From Cadophora sp. MPI-SDFR-AT-0126 (lineage: Eukaryota > Ascomycota > Leotiomycetes > Helotiales > Ploettnerulaceae), in assembly GCA_020747065.1 (NCBI GenBank), contig JAGMVK010000014.1:1302001-1366000 (forward strand): a DNA stretch of 64,000 bases. Reading direction: 5' to 3'. How positions within the stretch are numbered: position 1 is the first letter of the stretch; each line of letters opens with the position of its first letter. Both the position numbers and the translations under genes were made by a program. The notes under the pieces are model-generated. The model saw nothing but the letters and a program-made list of their open reading frames with translations. It had not been told where the DNA came from and did not search any database. This document shows, in pieces, positions 34,994 through 45,771 of the stretch.

Positions 34994-35133
34994 GGCCTTT
35001 TGTACTTAGATCAGCACAACATTACAATATACACTGGAGGCTCACAGGTGCGTAACATTCTTGTTCTATGCCCGCTATGTTCCGCTCTTGGGTCTACCCA
35101 CACTTAGTGATCTGTGGCTGTGCGGCGAAGATA

Positions 35134-35777
35134 GGGGGCTGGTTCCATGATGGCACCACACCAACCGACATTCAGCTCTCCAAAGCCACCATTCGCGAGA
35201 GCTGGGAAGCTATGGAGTCTCTCGTCGCCACTGGGCTAGTCCACTCCCTCGGTCTCAGCAACTTCAACTGCGCCTCTATCCTTGACCTCCTCCGGTATGC
35301 ACACATCCGGCCCGCGACTCTCCAAATCGAACACCACCCGTACCTGGTCCAACAGCCGCTCATCGATTTCGCTACCAAGGAAGGGATCACTCTTACGGCG
35401 TATAGCAGTTTCGGACCGCAGGGCTATGTAGAGATGGATCTTGAACATGCGGTCAAGACGCCGCACTTGTTTGATAGTCCAGTGGTGAAAGAGGTCGCCA
35501 AAGCGCATGGCAAGACGCCGCCGCAGGTGCTTTTGAGATGGGCCACGCAGAGAGGGGTGGCGGTCATTCCGAAGAGCGATACGGTAGAGATGTTGGTGGA
35601 TAACTTGGATGCTAAAGGGTTTGACTTGACGGATGAGGAGATCGGGAGGATTAGTGGACTAGATCGGAATTTGAGGTTTAATAATCCGTTGGTGGTATGT
35701 ATCTCCTCTTTGCTTTACTGCTTAACCTACGCTTATCATTTGTGTAGTACTTCGGATGCCTGCCTATATTCGATTGA
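35134..35777 (+). pseudogene. C-terminal part of the xylose-reductase-like aldo-keto reductase
   Basis: Two exon pieces (35134-35694, 35748-35777) with a GTATGT/GTAG intron encode the second half of the barrel: GWFHDG, SLGLSNFNCASILDLLRYA, RPATLQIEHHPYLVQQPLID, TLTAYSSFGPQGYVEMD, and the coenzyme loop VAVIPKSDTVEML. It finishes with the family ending PLV-YFGCLPIFD. All bases from GWFHDG to the stop are open, so this half has not decayed visibly. An ATG at 35068 is in frame and could give a 5'-truncated product, but that would lack the catalytic Asp, Tyr and Lys. The missing first half is at 27506-27990. Confidence 0.85.
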
Positions 35778-36379
35778 ATAAGTAGTTTTTCATCTCCTTA
35801 CTTTGCATCCTGTCTTGAAATTTCATGGGGGTGTTAGTATTGAGAATGCCTATTTGCTCTGTATAATCCGACGAACTTTTATGCATAATACCTGCATGAT
35901 CAATCTTGATCTACGTAAATCTCTGATCTCTAGTCCACTTTCGTTGTATTCCTCGCCCTCGCACCCAGTCAATTGCCGATGAGGTGCTGAATTCTGTCAA
36001 AACAAACATCCCCATTGAACCTCGGCGAGAGATCACCCGAGGAAGTGGGCTCCGAACTGGACCCAGCCAAAATTATCATTTCCTGAGGACCCGAAGGAGA
36101 CCCGATATCACGATCTGTCAGTCAAGATGGGCGGGTGTTACAGTCGGGACATTCGTTTGCTTGGGAATGTGGAGGCGGACCAGTTTTCCGGGACAATGCT
36201 TTCTGGTGCCAAGGGTTCGGATGCAGGTGACGCGTGACATTCACGGCCCCTCATTCGAGGTCTTCTACTTCTTATTTCCACACACAGCTGTTCGAAAGGA
36301 GAATTAACTATCAGTCGTGTATTACACAAGGCATATACACTTTCTAGATATCTAGTCCCTTGAGGGAAAAATCTCACCA
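35778..36379. other. Intergenic region
   Basis: It contains the 3' flank of the reductase fragment and the promoter of the GH78-like gene. An ORF at 35984-36307 has no recognisable motif. Confidence 0.4.
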
Positions 36380-38056
36380 GTGCCTGCTTATCCCAATCTC
36401 CAATCAACCCCGCATCCAGCGGCGTCCTCACTCATGACTCTCAAGATGGAGGTTGTGGAAGTGCCAGCGAACCAAAAAGTCGAGAAAGTACTCAAAACGC
36501 ACTTCAATGAACACTTTGCCCGTAAGGCTGAAGAATTGAAGCCGCAGCTACACGAGTGGATTGATCGACCTCTCTCTGTCATCCAATTCGAAGCGGACGA
36601 GAAGGCATTTTTCAACTGCAGACCAGTACATACACATACGATCGAAGAGCTACAAGACCTTTCATATGGTAAAGGAGACCAACTCATCTTAGATTTCGGT
36701 TCACACCGAGTCGGCTATCTCTCTTTTCATCTCGCTGTTGACGGAGTAAACGTCGATGCACCTACACGACTCAGACTCACATTTGGTGAGATCCCTTACG
36801 ATGTGACAGAAGTTCTCCATCCATGCAATACCTGGATCTCAACGAGCTGGCTCCCAGATGAAATCATCAATGTCGACTGGCTGCCGACTGATGTCGACAT
36901 GCCACGACGGTATTCCTTCCGCTTCCTCAAAATCGACATCATCGACACCTCCCCAAAATACAAAGTCAAATTCCAGGATATCAAAGTACGAGCCGTCAGT
37001 GCTATATCACCAAAAGTTGCACTCGCATCTCAGAACATCAGCATCCCCGACGATGAACTCGCCCTCATCGACCACATCAGCCAAGTCACGCTAAGAAACT
37101 GCATGCAAACTGTCTTCGAAGACGGACCTCGTCGAGATCGTAGACTCTGGCTCGGTGATCTCCGACTCCAAGCACTCACAAATTACTGTACGTTCAAAGA
37201 CTACTCTCTCGTCAAACGCTGTCTCTACATGTTCGCCGCTCTGGCCCGAGAAGATGGTAGTCTCCCTGCCTGTCTCTTCGAGAAACCAAAACTCGCGCCT
37301 GCTTCCGACTACATCGTTGACTACGATGCTCTCTTCGGCCCGACAGTCTGCGACTACACCATCGCGTCCGCCGACCTAGAGACCGCCCTCGAGCTCTGGC
37401 CAACCATCCTCAGCAGCCTCAAAATCCCACTCAGTCATCTCGACGAACACGGGAAGTTCGACTCCTCTGCAACTGAAGCGTGGAAATTCCTAGATTGGTC
37501 AGACGGTCTCGACACAAATGCTGGAATGCATGGTCTGGTTCTGTTCTCCTGCAAAGAAGTCAACAAACTAGCACTGCTAATCTCGAAACCTCCGCCGTTC
37601 TTGGACGTTGTTGAAAAAATGGCCGCAGCGTCAAAATTCTTTTATGATGAATCTCAAGGCGTATTCGTCAGCGGTCCAGACAAACAAATATCCTGGATTT
37701 CCCAAGCCTGGTTCTCTCTCGCCCAAGCTGCCGATCCACAAACCTGTCTCCGTGCCCTGAAGACCGCCATGGGGAACCCAAAAGCAGTCAAACCTCTCAC
37801 TCCCTATGCTTACCATCACGTAGCTGAAGCGCTCGCTCGCTCAGGTGGAGAGAAGGAGTGTATGAAGCTTTTGAAGGAGTACTGGGGCGGAATGGCTAGG
37901 GCGGGGGCGGATACCTTCTGGGAGTGTTTTGATGAGAAGGATTCGAGAAGGAGTCCGTATGGCGATTGTCATAATAATAGTTATTGTCATGCATGGTCTT
38001 GTACGCCGAGCTACTTGTTGAGGGTTGTGTTGAAGGAGTATCTCGCGAGAGTCTAG
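36380..38056 (+). CDS. GH78-like alpha-L-rhamnosidase family protein
   Basis: A single-exon open frame of 558 residues. The true start may be 36434 or 36446 (MEVVEVPANQKVEKVL), because the first 18 residues look like leader sequence. Residues about 100-220 form a beta-rich N-terminal domain (LILDFGSHRVGYLSFHL). The (alpha/alpha)6 barrel starts with MQTVFEDGPRRDRRLWLGDL, the hallmark of bacterial-type alpha-L-rhamnosidases, followed by SLPACLFEKP and WKFLDWSDGLDTNAGMHG. The C-terminal part contains GADTFWECFDEKD and SYCHAWSCTPSYLL. There is no signal peptide, so it is probably intracellular, as for several fungal GH78 members. The substrate (rhamnosides or another glycoside) is inferred from family only. 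The protein is shorter than multi-domain GH78 enzymes, which often exceed 800 residues. Confidence 0.85.
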   Translation: MPAYPNLQSTPHPAASSLMTLKMEVVEVPANQKVEKVLKTHFNEHFARKAEELKPQLHEWIDRPLSVIQFEADEKAFFNCRPVHTHTIEELQDLSYGKGDQLILDFGSHRVGYLSFHLAVDGVNVDAPTRLRLTFGEIPYDVTEVLHPCNTWISTSWLPDEIINVDWLPTDVDMPRRYSFRFLKIDIIDTSPKYKVKFQDIKVRAVSAISPKVALASQNISIPDDELALIDHISQVTLRNCMQTVFEDGPRRDRRLWLGDLRLQALTNYCTFKDYSLVKRCLYMFAALAREDGSLPACLFEKPKLAPASDYIVDYDALFGPTVCDYTIASADLETALELWPTILSSLKIPLSHLDEHGKFDSSATEAWKFLDWSDGLDTNAGMHGLVLFSCKEVNKLALLISKPPPFLDVVEKMAAASKFFYDESQGVFVSGPDKQISWISQAWFSLAQAADPQTCLRALKTAMGNPKAVKPLTPYAYHHVAEALARSGGEKECMKLLKEYWGGMARAGADTFWECFDEKDSRRSPYGDCHNNSYCHAWSCTPSYLLRVVLKEYLARV

Positions 38057-39455
38057 CTTGTATAGAAAAGTTTTGCCTGTTCTCTTGTTTCTTGGACTTC
38101 CTGTACTCGCCGCTTTGTAAGAATGGCACGAGACATGGACAAGGATCTGTGACCTTACCAATCATGCACCCTAGGGCGAGCTCGCAATCCTCAATTTCGA
38201 TTCTTTCCGCACAAATGGCATCACTTCATCTCTTATCACACCTTGCGAGAATCTCATCTCTCCTATCCCCTTTCCTCCCCTCGTTTTCTCGCTTCGCATC
38301 TCGCACCTCGAGGCGTATCGGTACCTCCAAATGCGGAAGGTCCTTCACCCTCGATCTCAACCCCACAACACGACAACGACGAGCACCACCACAGATATCG
38401 GCATGCAGGCCACGGATAAGAAGTATGGCGCAAGACAAGCATTATCAAGCTTTTGCCGAGGGCGACCCGTAGGTGCAGATGCAGCTCGCCGGCGCACTGT
38501 GCCGCTTGGGGTATCAGCGCCGATGTATCTTCCATCGACTTCGGCAGTGGTGATGCGGAAAGCCAATTGAATTGAAAGGAAAGGATCAGGGACAGACAGG
38601 CCTGGCGTTTAACAGGGACGATCATTTCTCCAGAACAATTGTTCGGACGATGAAGATAAGGTGTGTGCTGTGTTAGGTGCCGTTTGTGGAGCGCTTCTAT
38701 CACTGACTCCACCAACTTCAGATGAATTGTGCTCGTGGAATTTGTCGGCACTCACACGCGGACTTCAACGTCCACCTATCACAAACCTCACGGAGAGCAT
38801 CAGATTTCGCATATTCTCGATAATGGCACAGCACAACTCGACTCGTTGGAGCCACCCCACTTTTAGCAAGACAAGTTCAGGTCAAGAAGCATGCCAGCAA
38901 CCTATGCAGACCAGGATATTGGAAGCCCAAGAAGCTTGTTCTAAAGCTTGTTGTCGGAAACACACTCAAAATGCGGAAGGTGTTTATGATGCTCGGCCCT
39001 GCCGGCACATCTCAACGAGTTGTTTGCACCTCGAGCGGTGGCATCAGAATCGCAAAGCTTCTGCTGTAGAGGTTGTCGCCATTGCAACTTATCGATCATA
39101 CCAGACTGGATTTAGAAGGTAGAGAGAGTATCTAGACCGCGAGGAACCGAGATGTACGAGCAGCTAGACAGTGAGAATGGGTGACAATGACCAAGTGCGT
39201 ACGCGGCCATTCACTTCACACTTGCTACTCTCAGCAACTGTCCGGCTTGTGAGCACTATTCGGGAAGGTACTTGATATCTCTCTTTTGACATGGAGGATG
39301 TTGCGAAATTATCTTTTTCAAATTGATCTATAAAGACAAAGACAATATCCCATATTCTCTACTCTCTCCACCACATCCAGCCACGTTCGTTCGACCCCAA
39401 CACCACATACATCCCACTACATCTCACGTAACCTCTCTCACGACTTCCGTCCAAA
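38057..39455. other. Intergenic region with unsupported ORFs
   Basis: Overlapping ORFs at 37984-38472 (plus), 38263-38751 (minus) and 38661-39122 (plus, 153 codons) have no recognised domain and composition typical of chance frames. The last 100 bases before 39456, with ATCTATAAAGAC near 39328, are the likely promoter of the G1 peptidase gene. Confidence 0.35.
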
Positions 39456-40447
39456 ATGAAGCTCTCCCTCCTCACCACACTCCTCCTCACTGGCAGTGCT
39501 CTCGCCGCTCCAGGCACAGCACTCCGCCGTTCTCGGGCAGCACGCAAGAGCAACCCCATTAACCGAATCAACAAGCCGGAGCTCACCAATATTACCGAAG
39601 TTGAATACAGCTCCAATTGGGCTGGAGCTGTACTGATTGGCACGGGATACACCAGTGTCACGGGGACGTTCACTGTTCCTAGTCCGACGACTGCTGGGTC
39701 TGGTGTATGTTTATCTTTCCTTCTTTTCCCGCATTCCAGTGAGATCGAGATGTCACTCGCTATTGAATGTCCCCAACTTGATCTTTTCCTCATTTCTGCT
39801 CCACAATACCAAGCTCTTCTTTACTGACACCCCATCCTACACAGTCCGCCTGGGTAGGCATCGATGGCGACACCTGCGGCACGGCCATCCTCCAAACGGG
39901 CGTAGACTGGACCCGTTCCGGCTCCAAGATCACCTACGATGCTTGGTACGAGTGGTATCCTGACTACGCCTATGATTTCTCCGGCATCACCATCTCTGCC
40001 GGAGATGTCATCACCGTGACCGTAACTGCCTCGAGCAAGACTGCTGGAACTGCCGTCGTGAAGAACACCACTACAGGTCCGTCCATCTCTAGCCCGCACC
40101 ATCCCTTCACTCAAATCGACCAACCTTCCAACCTCATATCTAAAATATCGATAACTGACCTCAAGTTCTTAGGCAAATCCGTAACTCACACCTTCAGCAA
40201 CGAGGCCTCTCTCGGCTCCCTCTGCGAGTACAACGCCGAGTGGATCGTCGAGGATTTCGAGTCTGGCGGTTCCCTCGTCTCCTTCGCCAACTTTGGCTCG
40301 GTCACTTTCAGCGGTGCGTCGGCTGTGAAGAGCGGTACTAGCGTTGGTGTCACTGGCGCTACTATCATTGATATCGAGCAGAGCAATAAGATCTTGACCG
40401 ATTGCTCGTTGGTTGGGACGAGTGGAGTTACTTGCTCATATGTTTAG
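39456..40447 (+). CDS. Secreted glutamic peptidase, aspergillopepsin-2-like (family G1, eqolisin)
   Basis: Three exons (39456-39704, 39845-40076, 40173-40447) give 251 residues. A signal peptide (MKLSLLTTLLLTGSALAAP) precedes a basic propeptide. The mature part starts near YSSNWAGAVLIGTGYTSVTG. Family G1 uses a Gln/Glu dyad. The Gln is seen in CGTAILQTGVDW (about residue 100) and the Glu in YNAEWIVEDF (about 183). The blocks SAWVGIDGDTCG and AWYEWYPDYAYDF are also typical. It is an acid-active extracellular endopeptidase. The second intron begins with the unusual donor GTCCGT. The gene opens a run of secreted-protein genes that extends to 54.6 kb. Confidence 0.93.
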
Positions 40448-41271
40448 GCGAGGATGGTTGGGGTTTGTGGGGTTGGGTTGGGCTTGGTATTGGGAGGGAA
40501 ATTGGAAGGGTTTGAGGATGGGATGGATGTGGTCATGTTTTGGATGGTGTTAGGTACCGATTGTTGAATGATGTTTTTACCCATACTGTGCCCAAATCTC
40601 GTGTGATGGATGTAGGAAAATTTCATTTTGAGAGTTACATGTACCCCAATTCGACAGTGGAATGTTTATGAACCTTTAAGAGCTATTTTAAGAGCTATGT
40701 CGTATACTCTTGAGCGGTTCAGATACTCCACTCCCATATAATCATCCCTGACCTGGGAATGTTTACATTTACCACGTGACTGTTCTTACCAAGAGCCATC
40801 TACTTATAATTTCGTACCTAGCCAACCTCCGCAAAAATCATGGTTCCAGCTATTCCTTCTTCTTAAGTGCTGATAACTTCGCCGATATTCCTCAATTGCC
40901 TACCGCTTGTCAAGCCCGCACGTCGAATCCTATAAAGTCGAGTGACGAATCTTCAATGATTACTCAACACTTTACTTACGGTTCTTCTGAGCATCAGTCC
41001 AAGTACCGCTAATCCCGTATTACCACTGTTTAGTACCTCTTCATACAAGGGAAAGATGGCCGTAAAATTATTACTGCATTATACCCGATCTGCAGTCAGC
41101 TTCTTACACTAGGTCAGCATGGAAGCGAGTTGATCAGTAAACAACGCATTAACCCCGCATTGCCCTATTGCCGTCTCACGTTTTTATAAACAACGACGCT
41201 CGTTACAGTTCTTTCTCAGCTACGATTGACATTAATCTCTCCGACACTTTGTTCAGTCACTCGGATTCAAT
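40448..41271. other. Intergenic region
   Basis: 3' flank of the peptidase gene and promoter of the tautomerase gene. No gene is supported. Confidence 0.4.
41185..41190 (+). promoter_or_regulatory. TATA element of the tautomerase gene
   Basis: TATAAA within a T-rich context, about 85 nt upstream of the ATG at 41272. Confidence 0.4.
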
Positions 41272-41875
41272 ATGCCCATCCTCAAACTCTACACCAATCC
41301 AGGCCAGCTCACCGACGAGGAGAAGCAGGAACTAGCCACGGTCTTGGCATCGGGCTATACCAAGTTGATGCCGGCTTTCTTCGTCAATATCATGTTCCAT
41401 GAGGTCTGTATCCATACCTCATTCCGTTGCATTCCCTCCGTCATCCCTTCGAAACTTTCATTCTTTCTTTACATAGCAGCAACCTAACGATGTCATCGAG
41501 CAGCTCCCCACCACCTCCTTCTTCCTCGGCAACAAACCCACATCCGGGAAATTCATCCGCTTCACAGCCGAGCACATAGCACTCAACTTCAACAACGACC
41601 TCGCGCGCGCAAACCGGTATCTAGATTGGGTCGGACAGATTTTCAAAGACAGGTTTGAACATAGGGGATGGACGTAAGCAATCCGACTATCCCGTATCAT
41701 GATTTTAAATCATCTGGTTAACGAGAGACGATCTAGATGGGAAGTCAGCGTCACGGAAAGTAGAAGGGAGTTGTGGCGTGTTCAGAGTTTGGTTCCGCCG
41801 CGTGTGGGGAGTGAGGCGATGAAGGTGTGGATGGAGGGGGGGAAGGCGGTGCCTTGGGAGGAGGGGAAGTTATGA
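41272..41875 (+). CDS. Tautomerase-superfamily protein (cis-CaaD-like, Tautomerase_3)
   Basis: Three exons (41272-41403, 41480-41673, 41737-41875) join in phase to 154 residues. The protein begins MPILKLYTNPGQLTDEEKQE. Pro-2 becomes the N-terminal catalytic proline after removal of Met, the hallmark of this superfamily. Other family-style segments are PAFFVNIMFHE at the first splice, TSFFLGNKPTSGKFIRFTAE and HIALNFNNDLARANRYLDW. The C-terminal TWEVSVTESRRELWRVQ contains acidic and Arg residues comparable to those used by cis-3-chloroacrylic acid dehalogenase relatives. Length fits the family of about 140-155 residues. It is cytosolic and its natural substrate is unknown. It is the only intracellular-looking product in the 39-55 kb secreted-protein run. 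Confidence 0.87.
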
Positions 41876-42652
41876 AGGGATGTAAGAGGGGAGAAGGGAC
41901 AGTTGAATGGTGATGTGGGAGGCTCGAGTGTGCCCGTTTCGAGAACTTACTGTACTTAGGTGAGAAAGAAAGAAAGAAAGGATACTTTACATTCAAAATC
42001 GAGGAGCGAGTGCTTGGTACATTCCATTCTGCTGAGTCTTTCGAAATTGGCTATGTAAAATGTCATCTAGTTTCTGCTGCATTCTATTTGGCAATCTTCC
42101 TGCACTTTTTGTTTGATTCGTGTACTTGGCGTCTATTTTCAATCAACTGCGTAAGTATGTCTGTTTTTGTTTCTGGATGTTTCCCGATGTCGATCGAAAA
42201 GTTGGACTCGGGTTCGCTTCTCGCTTTTAGCGAAGCTTGGCGGCATCGGGCTATTAGTTGATGCTGATGTCGCTAAAGTTCAGGGCTCAAGGGCCTTCCA
42301 AGCACTAAAGTTACAGGCTTTGGGCCCTACAGCTTCATCGTACCCAAATTATTTCCCCAACTGGCCTTCACTTTGCTGTCCTGCGAAACATGGAAACTAT
42401 GGTGATGACACTTCTATTATCCATTTCAGTCCCGAATTTATCTATCCCAAAAGAAGGAACGCTCCCTGCTGCCCTACTTAGGATCAATTTCGGCTCAACG
42501 TCGTTCTTGCCGACCACCATTCGGGAATAGTGTGCGGCGCAGTGGCTTCTATAGGTACCAATGTTTTCAACTTCAAATTTTGATACCCCGCCTGTAATCA
42601 TCGTCATTGTCTGTATAAATCTTGAAAGGTTGCTGTCAGCCTGTCGCTCAAA
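41876..42652. other. Intergenic region
   Basis: No supported gene. A GAAA microsatellite lies near 41966-41978. Confidence 0.4.
42614..42619 (+). promoter_or_regulatory. TATA element of the GPI-type protein gene
   Basis: TATAAA, about 37 nt upstream of the predicted ATG at 42653. The spacing is short, so it may indicate a short leader or a start slightly downstream. Confidence 0.3.
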
Positions 42653-43921
42653 ATGTTACTGCGGGCAGCGCTGGCTCATCTAGCGCTTCGCTGTGCGGTG
42701 GCTGCCCAAGATGTCCTCGAGTTCACCATGGGCGTAACGGATCCAGCTCCTGTTCCCGGGGAGCCATTTGCATTTACGTGGACGGGAGGCCAAGCGTCAG
42801 AACCGGTCTATATCGTGAGGAATTACTATTTCGGAAATACTCCAAATCAGGACATCATATATAGCACACAAGATATCTTGTGTAAGTCAAGCTATCATTT
42901 GGTTTCCGAATGCAGCAGCTGACAACTCCCAGCGAACGCTCCCAACAACGGTTCCTGGACCTACAATGTTCCGTTAGACATCTTCGCTGGTCGTTACTCC
43001 TTCAGTATTGGCTATAATCCCTTCATGCTCTCCGGTCAGACTGGAATTTTCACAATTCTTCCATCCCAGACCTCGAAGGTGACAAATGCCGCTCCTGCGA
43101 CGACAAATACAGCCTATCAGTCCTATCAAGGTTGTGGGCTTGTGCCTCTGCCAGACTTTACATACACAGGCTACCAACCACCATGTACCGTCACCTCTTC
43201 CGGTCAAACGAGAACCGTTTATCCAATCGTACCAGTGGAACTTAGTTCATCTTTTTTCGGAACATCTTACCTTGCATCAGCAGCACCTATCACAAGCCAT
43301 GTCAGTACAAGTACAGTTTTCTCGTCGCCCTCAGTCAATACTGCATTCGCTACGGGAGTGTATGCACAAGCACTTCAGTGTCCCACGCCAGTCACACCCA
43401 GCACCACGAAGCTCACTGCCAGTGGAACGACGACCATTTTCTCACTTGTGGGCTGCACATCAACTGCTTCTACAACCAATAACGGCGCTGGAAAATGCCA
43501 TCCCAGCGGTTACTCGACATTCTCTGTCAGCGGGACAACCAGTGTATGCTGTCCAGGTGGATGGTCTACCACACCTCTCAATTCGGAATTGTTCTGTTTC
43601 ACTTCGATGGGCCAAATCGAAAGAAGAGCCGCTTTGAACGATAGGCAGGTATCGACTCAGACATTAGTAGCTAATCCGAATCCTTTGGTTGAGATCTCTG
43701 GATTAGCGTTCACCCAGGCAGGGATCGTAACGGCTGCGACGGAAGGATCGGAGAGTTCAAGCTCAAGTGGAAGCGTGTCAACCGGTGCCCCACCTACAGC
43801 CACTGAACCAGCTGCTAGTACGTCATCGAAACAAAGTAGTGGTCTTGCTTTGAGTCCAGAAAGTGTGATAGCAAGAGCAGTTGCTGCGTTGGTAGGATTG
43901 TTGTTTTTCTTGTTGAGGTGA
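42653..43921 (+). CDS. Secreted Ser/Thr-rich protein with GPI-like tail, unknown function
   Basis: Two exons (42653-42881, 42933-43921) give 405 residues. A signal peptide (MLLRAALAHLALRCAVAAQ) is followed by a beta-sandwich-like region (VLEFTMGVTDPAPVPGEPFA, then FTWTGG). This resembles the N-terminal Ig-like domain of fungal Kre9/Knh1-type and Ser-Thr-rich GPI proteins. The middle has spaced cysteines (SYQGCGLVP, YQPPCTVTS, LQCPTP, VGCTST) and a cysteine-dense motif GKCHPSGYS and CCPGGW. The last 100 residues are Ser/Thr-rich (SESSSSSGSVSTGAPP) and end in a hydrophobic stretch VIARAVAALVGLLFFLLR, typical of GPI addition. It is most likely attached to membrane or wall. I know no enzymatic activity for this arrangement. 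Confidence 0.82.
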
Positions 43922-45771
43922 ATGAATGCCGAATCCTCTCATTGTACAACTACTATGAGTAAATGAGTAGAAACCCGAAGTTTAGACATAATCCATTAAT
44001 ATTCATCTTTTCATGTTTTCAAATCTATAAGTAGCCTAGTCCGTCCATCTAAACATTCGAACGGATGTCTGAAACTTCCATATACGAGGTCTCCAATAGG
44101 AACACGCCGCAGCGAGATCTCTTCAAAGTCATCTTGCGCGTTTACATATCCCTGTAATCATAACTTCAGATTCTAATGTCTCGGGTAGCTTCGGAGTAAA
44201 GGAAATTTTCAACGTTCGTGGTAACACAAGGCTGACTGCACATACGAAGAGTGTTTGCCAAGCGTCAGCCTTACCGAGGAGACAGGACAGCATACTGATT
44301 TCTGAGAGGTTACCAAACTTGACTCTCCTGCATTTCGTGTGTCATGGAAGCTCGCTGATATCTCAGCTAGGAGATGGGAGACGAACATTCGTGCGGCTCA
44401 GCAGGTTGATTTCTTGGTAGGGACATCCGATGACCATGCTCTTGCTCGGGTGAGATCAAACAGCAGCACTTGGGTCAGGATTCCGGATCACTTAGACTGG
44501 GGCGGTAGTCTGCTGAGCGGATCTGCACTCACTCAGCCCTGCTCATATTGGTAAATCCTAGTGCTGGACTGACGAGTGATGAACGAATTGTTCCAAATAG
44601 TTCGAGAAGATAGAAAATCTCTGAAATATGCCGGTATTCGAGATTGATTGGGTCTACTTGGTTCTTCCCGGCACACATCTAGAAAACCTAGTCTTCATAA
44701 TCCGTGTTTGAGGTCTTAGATCTCTCAAAGAAACACAGAGGGTAGAAGTTTGAAGTTTTTGATTTTTGGGTTGGTGGTCGATACTTTCGTCGAGAAGAGT
44801 TACACAGATATGCCTCTACGTTTGGAGTCGTTCAACTTGGTGGTTGATATTGGGTCTCTCTGAAATCGTATGAAAGATGAAAGCTCAACATACATAACAC
44901 TCATCATTTTTCTCTACATCTCATGACCGTTGCATATCTTTGCCCTATCAACAAACCGCGAAAGGATTCACCAGCGAGACATGTACGGTCCAAAGAAAAT
45001 GTCAGAACTACCGCCGAAGATAAACCCAGTAGAGCATCGCGTTCCCACTAAGAACTGGATCCCATCGGTCCAATTCCGGACAGAATCAGAGATACAGGCA
45101 AGAAGACAACTCGTTCCGAAGACTGGATGGCCCGGTGTGGCTCTCGCGATGTAATTTCTGAACGTTAGTACTCTTGTGAGATCAGATTATCATTCCACGT
45201 GGACTAATGACATACCTGCTCCGTGTCTCAGCCTCTTGTGCAACACAGGAAATCTCTGCGTGCTTATTGTAGCTGTCAGCAACTGTTGTTGACTTGCTCA
45301 CATTACAGTGCCCGCTCTGTTTCTCACAAGCCAGTAAAGGAGACAACATCGGAGCTCGAAAACAGAAAAAACCACTGACAAAAAAACGAAATCTTAACGC
45401 AAAAGATCCAAAAAGCGACAATTAAACTTGCGAAATTTCGTCAAACTGCCGAGAAAGCCTTGCTGCACCTGGAGATTTACCTGGAGGTGCATCTTGCAAC
45501 TCCCTTGTATCAGCCTCTCCGAATGGCAAGGTCATCAGTAAGATATGTGGCACAGCTCGCGTATCCTCAGATATATCCAGAATTGGCTTTACGAGCAGTC
45601 TGATGACAGTTTTCTTTTTATCGAGGAGGTCAATTCGTTTGGAATGAAAATCTATAAGAATGGTCAAACCCCAACACCAGAGCCCAATCCGCATCACTTC
45701 AACAATCCCAGTTATCAACACTTCCAACTACAAGATCATTCAACTACCCAGCACTTTCCAACTCATTCAAA
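43922..45771. other. Intergenic region
   Basis: About 1.85 kb without a supported gene. Short ORFs at 44339-44554, 44930-45154 and 45422-45727 have no motifs. The segment 45545-45771 is the probable leader of the small secreted protein gene, rich in CAAC and ATCA words. Confidence 0.4.

Larger units (their letters stand above)
27991..35133. other. About 7.1 kb of sequence lying between the two halves of the reductase gene
   Basis: The left half of the reductase ends at about 27990 (codons for YPP) and the right half resumes at about 35134 (GWFHDG) in the same orientation. The interval holds a cyanase gene, a small CxxC ORF, a decayed spherulin-4-type gene, a non-coding stretch and a DUF7730 gene. 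No transposase, terminal repeat or target-site duplication was recognised at its ends. An insertion is the simplest reading. A misassembly or a chain of rearrangements is possible. Confidence 0.6.

Noticed and set aside
38661..39122. 153-codon plus-strand ORF
   Set aside because: Cys/Arg/Gln-rich translation without motifs, in a region with equally long frames on the other strand.
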